A DNA stretch of 64,000 nucleotides from Streptomyces sp. 11x1 (GTDB lineage Bacteria > Actinomycetota > Actinomycetes > Streptomycetales > Streptomycetaceae): contig NZ_CP122458.1 of assembly GCF_032598905.1 (NCBI RefSeq), positions 8,891,001 through 8,955,000 on the forward strand, read 5' to 3'. Of the stretch, positions 56,990 through 64,000 are shown piece by piece (position 1 is the stretch's first letter; each line of letters starts with the position of its first letter). The notes under the pieces were generated by a model, which was not told the DNA's origin, searched no databases, and worked only from the letters and a program-made list of their open reading frames with translations. A program made the translations under genes and the position numbers.

Positions 56990-57313
56990 GTGGCTCTTCC
57001 GCCCCTTACCCCTGAACAGCGCGCAGCCGCGCTCGAAAAGGCCGCCGCGGCTCGCCGGGAGCGGGCCGAGGTCAAGAATCGACTCAAGCACTCCGGCGCC
57101 TCCCTGCACGAGGTCATCAAGCAGGGCCAGGAGAACGACGTCATCGGCAAGATGAAGGTCTCCGCCCTGCTCGAGTCCCTGCCGGGCGTGGGCAAGGTCC
57201 GCGCCAAGCAGATCATGGAGCGACTCGGCATCTCCGAGAGCCGTCGTGTACGCGGCCTCGGTTCCAACCAGATCGCTTCCCTGGAGCGTGAGTTCGGCAG
57301 CACCGGTTCCTGA
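56990..57313 (+). CDS. sihF: Actinobacterial integration host factor, sIHF
   Basis: Small nucleoid-associated DNA-binding protein that affects chromosome compaction, sporulation and antibiotic genes in Streptomyces, structurally unrelated to E. coli IHF. The 107 residues are mostly helical with an N-terminal Ala/Arg/Glu helix and a helix-two-turn-helix with SLPGVGKVRAKQIMERLGI, then SRRVRGLG. The GTG start is the one giving the family length. It is immediately upstream of gmk, as in other actinobacteria. Confidence 0.95.
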   Translation: MALPPLTPEQRAAALEKAAAARRERAEVKNRLKHSGASLHEVIKQGQENDVIGKMKVSALLESLPGVGKVRAKQIMERLGISESRRVRGLGSNQIASLEREFGSTGS

Positions 57314-57373
57314 TCCCGCCCCCTGACGGGAAGGGAGTCCCGGGCACTCCGGGATTGCTGGAATAATCGCTGC

Positions 57374-57967
57374 ATGGCTGCAACATTCCGGGGGACGACC
57401 CCCGAGCCCCCGGACGTACGTCCGCGGCTGACCGTGCTCTCCGGCCCCTCCGGGGTCGGCAAGAGCACGGTCGTCGCCCATATGCGCAAGGCGCACCCCG
57501 AGGTCTGGCTCTCGGTGTCGGCGACGACCCGCAAGCCGCGCCCCGGCGAGCAGCACGGCGTCCACTACTTCTTCGTCACCGACGAGGAGATGGACAAGCT
57601 GATCGCCAACGGTGAGCTGCTGGAGTGGGCCGAGTTCGCCGGCAACCGCTACGGCACTCCCCGGGCCGCCGTGCTCGAACGCCTGGAGAAGGGCGAGCCG
57701 GTGCTGCTGGAGATCGACCTCCAGGGCGCGCGGCAGGTCCGTGAGACCATGCCGGACGCCCAGCTGGTCTTCCTGGCACCTCCCTCCTGGGAGGAGCTGG
57801 TGCGCCGGCTCACCGGGCGGGGCACCGAACCGCCCGAGGTGATCGAACGCCGCCTGGAGGCGGCCAAGGTCGAGCTGGCTGCCGAGCCGGAGTTCGACGT
57901 CACCCTGGTCAACACCTCCGTCGAGGACGTGGCCCGCGAGCTGCTAGCCTTGATGGATGTTGTGTGA
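57374..57967 (+). CDS. gmk: Guanylate kinase
   Basis: Phosphorylates GMP to GDP. The 197-residue P-loop protein has [13 protein letters not shown] (Walker A), the GMP-binding block [19 protein letters not shown] and the conserved YGTPRAAV loop and [11 protein letters not shown]. Conserved order sIHF-gmk-rpoZ. A repeat-like palindrome overlaps its stop codon. Confidence 0.96.
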   Translation: MAATFRGTTPEPPDVRPRLTVLSGPSGVGKSTVVAHMRKAHPEVWLSVSATTRKPRPGEQHGVHYFFVTDEEMDKLIANGELLEWAEFAGNRYGTPRAAVLERLEKGEPVLLEIDLQGARQVRETMPDAQLVFLAPPSWEELVRRLTGRGTEPPEVIERRLEAAKVELAAEPEFDVTLVNTSVEDVARELLALMDVV

Positions 57968-57997
57968 TCACGGGGTCTGTCCGTTTTCTGTGATCAC
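57964..57997. promoter_or_regulatory. Two GTGATCAC palindromes upstream of rpoZ
   Basis: GTGATCAC occurs at 57964-57971 (across the gmk stop) and 57990-57997; both lie within a shared 10-base TGTGATCACG. Centre spacing is 26 bp. They precede the rpoZ start by 35-68 bases, where its promoter should lie, so they may be a regulator-binding pair. Confidence 0.45.
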
Positions 57998-58031
57998 GAC
58001 CGGTCTTTTCCCATCCATCGGAAGGTAGAGC

Positions 58032-58301
58032 GTGTCCTCTTCCATCTCCGCGCCCGAGGGCATCATCAACCCGCCGATCGACGAGCTCCTCGAGGCAACC
58101 GACTCGAAGTACAGCCTCGTGATCTACGCGGCCAAGCGCGCCCGCCAGATCAACGCGTACTACTCGCAGCTCGGCGAGGGCCTCCTTGAGTACGTCGGTC
58201 CCCTCGTCGACACCCACGTCCACGAGAAGCCGCTCTCGATCGCCCTGCGCGAGATCAACGCGGGTCTGCTGACGTCCGAGGCCATCGAGGGCCCCGCGTA
58301 A
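58032..58301 (+). CDS. rpoZ: RNA polymerase omega subunit
   Basis: Helps RNA polymerase assembly by wrapping beta-prime. The 89-residue product shows [15 protein letters not shown] N-terminus ([11 protein letters not shown]), the core [19 protein letters not shown], and the C-terminal [13 protein letters not shown] start with GGAAGG upstream (58019-58024). An imperfect hairpin follows. Confidence 0.96.
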   Translation: MSSSISAPEGIINPPIDELLEATDSKYSLVIYAAKRARQINAYYSQLGEGLLEYVGPLVDTHVHEKPLSIALREINAGLLTSEAIEGPA

Positions 58302-58330
58302 GTCATATCGGCAGATCGCAGTAGGTTTTT

Positions 58331-58365
58331 CCACAGGCCCGGCAGTGCGACTGTCGGGCCTGTGG
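58331..58365 (+). terminator. Hairpin after rpoZ
   Basis: Arms of 16 bases at 58331-58346 and 58350-58365 with a single G-U pair and a 3-base loop, 29 bases after the stop. It separates rpoZ from coaBC. Confidence 0.65.
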
Positions 58366-58420
58366 TGTGTCATTGAGGCGTCACGCAGAAGGCGTACACA
58401 TCCGAGTGCGGGGAGGCCCG

Positions 58421-59623
58421 GTGGGCAAGCCGAAGGTCGTTCTGGGGGTCAGCGGTGGAATCGCCGCCTACAAGGCGTGCGAGCTGCTGCGCCGGCTGAC
58501 CGAATCCGGTCATGACGTACGGGTCGTGCCGACCGACTCCGCGCTGCACTTCGTCGGCGCCGCCACCTGGTCCGCGCTCTCCGGCAACCCGGTCTCGACC
58601 GAGGTCTGGGAGAGCGTCCACGAGGTGCCGCACGTGCGCATCGGGCAGGAGGCCGACCTGGTCGTCGTCGCCCCGGCGACCGCCGACATGCTGGCCAAGG
58701 CCGCCCACGGCCTGGCCGACGACCTCCTGACCAACACCCTCCTCACCGCTCGCTGTCCGGTCGTCTTCGCCCCCGCCATGCACACCGAGATGTGGGAACA
58801 CCCGGCCACCCAGGAGAACGTGGAGACGCTCCGCCGCCGCGGCGCCCTCGTCATCGCCCCCGCCGTGGGCAGACTGACCGGCGTCGACACCGGCAAGGGC
58901 CGACTGCCGGACCCCGCGGAGATCTTCGAGGTCTGCCGCCGGGTGCTGGCGCGGGGCGTCACCGAGCCTGACCTCGTCGGCCGGCACGTCGTGGTGACCG
59001 CCGGCGGCACCCGGGAGCCCCTCGACCCCGTCCGCTTCCTCGGCAACCGCTCCTCCGGCAAACAGGGGTACGCCCTCGCCCGTACGGCCGCCGCGCGCGG
59101 CGCCCGGGTCACGCTGATCGAGGGCAACACCGGACTGCCGGACCCGGCGGGCGTGGACGTCGTCCGGATCGGTACGGCGGTCCAACTGCGCGAGGCGGTG
59201 CTCAAGGCGGCGCCGGACGCGGACGTCGTGGTGATGGCGGCGGCCGTGGCCGACTTCCGGCCGGAGACCTACGCCAGCGGCAAGATCAAGAAGAAGGACG
59301 GCCAGGAGCCCGAGCCCGTCGTCCTGGTGCGTAATCCGGACATCCTCGCGGAGATCTCGGCGGACCGTCCGCGTCCCGGCCAGGTGGTCGTCGGCTTCGC
59401 CGCCGAGACCGACGACGTCCTCGCCAACGGCCGCGCCAAACTGGCCCGCAAGGGGTGCGATCTGCTGGTGGTGAACGAGGTGGGGGAGCGCAAGACCTTC
59501 GGCTCCGAGGAGAACGAGGCCGTGGTGCTGGGAGCCGACGGAAGCGAGACACCGGTCCCGTACGGCCCCAAGGAAGCCCTGGCGGAGACGGTCTGGGACC
59601 TGGTGGTGAACAGGTTCGGGTGA
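58421..59623 (+). CDS. coaBC: Bifunctional phosphopantothenoylcysteine synthetase/decarboxylase
   Basis: Adds cysteine to phosphopantothenate and decarboxylates the product in coenzyme A synthesis. The 400-residue protein has an FMN-binding CoaC domain (GVSGGIAAYKACELLRRL; APATADMLAKAA; APAMHTEMWEHP) and a CoaB domain (TAGGTREPLDPVRFLGNRSSGKQG; AAAVADFRPE; GFAAETDD). GTG 58421 has GGGAGG 4 bases upstream. Confidence 0.95.
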   Translation: MGKPKVVLGVSGGIAAYKACELLRRLTESGHDVRVVPTDSALHFVGAATWSALSGNPVSTEVWESVHEVPHVRIGQEADLVVVAPATADMLAKAAHGLADDLLTNTLLTARCPVVFAPAMHTEMWEHPATQENVETLRRRGALVIAPAVGRLTGVDTGKGRLPDPAEIFEVCRRVLARGVTEPDLVGRHVVVTAGGTREPLDPVRFLGNRSSGKQGYALARTAAARGARVTLIEGNTGLPDPAGVDVVRIGTAVQLREAVLKAAPDADVVVMAAAVADFRPETYASGKIKKKDGQEPEPVVLVRNPDILAEISADRPRPGQVVVGFAAETDDVLANGRAKLARKGCDLLVVNEVGERKTFGSEENEAVVLGADGSETPVPYGPKEALAETVWDLVVNRFG

Positions 59624-59863
59624 TGGTGGCATTCGCGTCAGCCCTCACCCGAACCGCTGACATTGGGGCGTGGCGACCCTGGCGGACCGCGGCGGCCATT
59701 GGGCAGAATGCGGGTGCCGCAGGTCACAGAGCTCCCGAGAGGCGAGACGGGTGGGCCAGTGGCCGAGCCCGACCGATAAACTGTTCTCGGACGACGCCGG
59801 GCGCAGCCCCCGATCGCGTCCGACAATGATCAGCCAGCAGCCGCTGCAACCCCAGGGAGCGTT

Positions 59864-61072
<1,209 letters not shown>

Positions 61073-61102
61073 GCCCTCCGACTCGGCACTCCTCCGGATC
61101 TC

Positions 61103-61144
61103 CGACGAGGCCCGGCACTCCTTCGGGAGTGCCGGGCCTCGTCG
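61103..61144 (+). terminator. Terminator-like hairpin after metK
   Basis: Perfect 19-base arms at 61103-61121 and 61126-61144 closed by a stable TTCG tetraloop, 31 bases after the stop. Confidence 0.75.
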
Positions 61145-61231
61145 CATTCCCCGTGCCGAGGACGGTCCGACCGCCGTCTCGCGCGCTCCCGGGCGGCGTC
61201 GGCTGTCAGTGGGGTTTGGGAGGATGGGCGT

Positions 61232-63424
61232 GTGAGCAGCGAGGACGGTACGAGGGGCGGGGGCGCGACGGGGGACGGCGAGCCGGAGCAACTGGCTCTC
61301 GTCCGGGAGGCCGTGCGCAGGGCCAAGGTGCCGCGGGCGAAACCGCGGACCTGGCGGGGGGCGGCGCTGGCCAAGGAGCTGCCCGTGGCCCGGGTGCTGG
61401 TCGACAAGGGCGTGCTGCACCTCGACCGGTACTTCGACTACGCGGTGCCGGAGGAGCTGGACGCGGTCGCCCAGCCGGGCGTGCGGGTGCGGGTGAGGTT
61501 CGGCGCCGGGGGGCGCAACGTCCGTGAAGGGCGACGGGAGGGCGGCTCGCTGATCGACGGCTTTCTCGTCGAGCGGGTCGCCGAGTCGGAGTACTCCGGG
61601 CCGCTGGCCGCGCTCGCGCAGGTCGTCTCCCCGGAACCGGTGCTGGGGCCCGAGCTGTTGGGGCTGGCGCGGGCCGTGGCGGACCGGTACGCGGGGAGCC
61701 TCGCCGATGTGCTGCAGCTGGCCGTTCCGCCTCGGCACGGTCGAGCGGAGGCGGTGCGGATGGGTGAGCCGGCGTCGCCGCCGCCCGCACCCGAGCCGGG
61801 GTCGTGGCTGCGGTACGGCCGGGGGAGGGAATTCCTGCGGGCGCTGGCCGAGGGCGGTGCGCCCCGGGCCGTGTGGACCGCGTTGCCGGGGCCCGAGTGG
61901 GCCGAGGAGATCGCGCGGGCCGTGCAGGCGACGCTGGCGTCGGGGCGCGGGGCGCTCGTGGTCGTACCGGCCGGACGGCCCGCCGCGCGGGTCGACGAGG
62001 CGCTCGGGCGGCTGCTGGGGGAGGGGCGGCACGCGCTGCTGACCGCCGACGCGGGCCAGGAGAGGCGGTACCGGGAGTGGCTGGCCGTGCGGCGGGGGGC
62101 CGTACGGGCCGTGGTGGGGACCCGGGCGGCCATGTTCGCGCCGGTGCGGGACCTCGGGCTGGTCGTCGTGTGGGACGACGGCGACGCGAGTCACAGTGAT
62201 GACAACGCCCCGTTCCCGCATGTGCGGGAGGTGCTGGAGCTGCGGGCGTCCCGGGACAAGTGCGGCTTCCTGCTGGGGAGTTGGAGTTGTACGGTCGAGG
62301 CCGCCCAGCTGGTCGAGAGCGGCTGGGCCGCGCCGATCGTGGCCGGGCGGGAGCAGGTGCGGGCCGCCGCTCCGCTGGTGCGGACCGTGGGGGACGCGGA
62401 CCTCGCGCGGGACGAGGCCGCTCGGGCGGCGCGGTTGCCGAGTCTGGCCTGGCAGGTCGCGCGGGACGGATTGCGGGACGGCCCCGTGCTGGTGCAGGTG
62501 CCCCGGCGCGGATATGTGCCGCGGATGGCCTGCGCGCGCTGCCGTGAACCCGCCAGGTGCCGGCACTGCGCGGGACCGCTTCAGGCGCGGGACGACTCAG
62601 GTGCGCTGCGGTGCGGATGGTGCGGGCGTGAGGAGGGCGGCTGGCACTGCCCCGAGTGCGGGGGGCACCGGCTGCGGGCACAGGTCGTGGGGGCGCGGCG
62701 GACCGCCGAGGAGCTGGGGCGGGCCTTTCCCGCCGTGCCCGTGCGGACCTCCGGCCGGGAGCAGGTGCTCGACACCGTGCCGGGGACGCCCGCGCTGGTG
62801 GTGAGCACGCCCGGGGCCGAACCGGTCGCGGAGGGCGGGTATGCGGCGGCCCTGCTGCTCGACGGGTGGGCGATGCTGGGGCGGCCCGATCTGCGGGCCG
62901 GGGAGGACGCGCTGCGACGGTGGATCGGCGCGGCCGCGCTCGTGCGGAACCAAGGGCTCGGCGGCACGGTCGTCGTGGTGGCCGAGCCGACGCTGCGGCC
63001 CGTGCAGGCGCTCGTGCGGTGGGATCCGGTGGGACACGCGGTGCGGGAACTCGCCGAACGGGCCGAGCTGGGGTTCCCCCCGGTGTCGCGGATGGCCGCC
63101 GTGTCCGGCCCGGCCCAGGCGGTGGCCGATTTCCTGACCGCTGTCCAACTGCCCTCGGACGCGGAGGTGTTGGGGCCTGTGCCCGTGGCGGGACCGCCTG
63201 TTCCCGGGGCGAGCAGCGGTCCTGCGGCAGGTGCGGGAAGGGCGCGGCGGGCCGGGGTGCCGGTACCGGGGGAGCAGTGGGAGCGGGCGCTGATCCGGGT
63301 ACCGCCGGGGAGCGGGGGCGCGCTGGCCGGCGCGTTGAAGAGTGCGCAGGCGGCGCGGATGGCGCGTGGGGTGAACGAGGGGGCGCGCGTGCGGATCCGG
63401 GTGGATCCGTTGGACATCGGGTGA
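61232..63424 (+). CDS. priA: Replication restart protein PriA, helicase motifs missing
   Basis: Expected to restart replication at abandoned forks. The 730-residue protein keeps the N-terminal 3'-DNA-binding region (RVLVDKGVLHLDRYFDYAVPEELD), the zinc-binding cysteine block from residue 434 (CARC...CRHC...CGWC...CPEC) and the C-terminal domain. No GxGKT/S Walker A is present, and the DEAH box position reads WDDGD (314-318). This loss is typical of actinobacterial PriA, so ATP-driven helicase activity is unlikely. GTG start; codon usage is a little more G-rich than neighbours. Confidence 0.92.
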   Translation: MSSEDGTRGGGATGDGEPEQLALVREAVRRAKVPRAKPRTWRGAALAKELPVARVLVDKGVLHLDRYFDYAVPEELDAVAQPGVRVRVRFGAGGRNVREGRREGGSLIDGFLVERVAESEYSGPLAALAQVVSPEPVLGPELLGLARAVADRYAGSLADVLQLAVPPRHGRAEAVRMGEPASPPPAPEPGSWLRYGRGREFLRALAEGGAPRAVWTALPGPEWAEEIARAVQATLASGRGALVVVPAGRPAARVDEALGRLLGEGRHALLTADAGQERRYREWLAVRRGAVRAVVGTRAAMFAPVRDLGLVVVWDDGDASHSDDNAPFPHVREVLELRASRDKCGFLLGSWSCTVEAAQLVESGWAAPIVAGREQVRAAAPLVRTVGDADLARDEAARAARLPSLAWQVARDGLRDGPVLVQVPRRGYVPRMACARCREPARCRHCAGPLQARDDSGALRCGWCGREEGGWHCPECGGHRLRAQVVGARRTAEELGRAFPAVPVRTSGREQVLDTVPGTPALVVSTPGAEPVAEGGYAAALLLDGWAMLGRPDLRAGEDALRRWIGAAALVRNQGLGGTVVVVAEPTLRPVQALVRWDPVGHAVRELAERAELGFPPVSRMAAVSGPAQAVADFLTAVQLPSDAEVLGPVPVAGPPVPGASSGPAAGAGRARRAGVPVPGEQWERALIRVPPGSGGALAGALKSAQAARMARGVNEGARVRIRVDPLDIG

Positions 63425-63455
63425 GCGGTACGGAGGTCCGGGCAGCTCCGGCATG

Positions 63456-63494
63456 CGTCTGCCTCCCGGTCGGTCGGTGACCGGGAGGCAGACG
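63456..63494. terminator. Bidirectional hairpin after priA
   Basis: Perfect 16-base arms at 63456-63471 and 63479-63494, loop GGTCGGT, between the convergent priA and the HTH gene. Confidence 0.75.
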
Positions 63495-63503
63495 TCGGGC
63501 GGG

Positions 63504-64000
<497 letters not shown>

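Noticed and set aside
59624..59863. SAM riboswitch upstream of metK
   Set aside because: No SAM-I, SAM-II or SAM-IV-like conserved core or multi-helix layout could be traced, and no terminator precedes the start.

Overview
The window is a stretch of conserved chromosome from a Streptomyces species. The evidence is very high G+C with a strong third-codon G/C bias, frequent GTG and some TTG starts, many 1-4 base start/stop overlaps, a 166-residue BldD with the c-di-GMP motif, a short actinobacterial IHF (sIHF), an actinobacterial-type PriA, and a gene order that, from memory, runs parallel to the thrS-to-priA region of S. coelicolor. I see no prophage, transposase, CRISPR array, tRNA or rRNA.

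Layout. 1-12.4 kb: tail of an unknown gene, thrS, a K+ channel gene on the minus strand, then the actinobacterial phosphatidylinositol/PIM locus (HIT-family Ap4A phosphorylase, pgsA, PIM-type acyltransferase, pimA, a LemA-like membrane gene). It is interrupted by two minus-strand genes: an unknown four-TM membrane protein and an EF-G-like GTPase with a degenerate G domain. A dense array of GATCAGG/CCTGATC repeats lies between these two. 12.7-24.6 kb: pdxST (PLP synthase), yebC, ruvCAB, yajC-secD-secF, apt and relA. 24.6-32.2 kb: DUF349 and membrane cyclophilin genes (minus), then an MBL-fold hydrolase, hisS, a VKOR-like protein, rarA and rpsD. 32.4-42.3 kb: DUF948, a small conserved protein, alaS, ruvX, mltG, aroE, aroC, aroK, aroB. 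42.4-46.5 kb: a proline-rich P-loop kinase-like protein, an M24-like protein, efp, nusB and, on the opposite strand, bldD. 46.7-56.7 kb: the pyrimidine operon pyrR-pyrB-pyrC-(PH-like membrane protein)-carA-carB-pyrD-pyrF. 57-64 kb: sIHF, gmk, rpoZ, coaBC, metK, priA and a truncated HTH gene on the minus strand.

The genes form tightly packed co-directional blocks: shikimate synthesis with cell-wall lytic transglycosylase, nucleotide synthesis with nucleoid and RNA polymerase factors, and recombination with protein export. Block ends are marked by long perfect hairpins, several placed between convergent genes so that they can work in both directions. The best-supported regulation is (i) a PyrR-binding leader hairpin that pairs with the pyrR ribosome-binding site and (ii) a perfect BldD consensus inside bldD's own promoter. 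Four copies of a GC-rich palindromic repeat, two full and two half, sit just 3' of stop codons. Most of the window is ordinary core genome. The least explained items are the repeat array upstream of the four-TM gene, the degenerate EF-G and M24 proteins, and the prion-like N-terminus of MltG.
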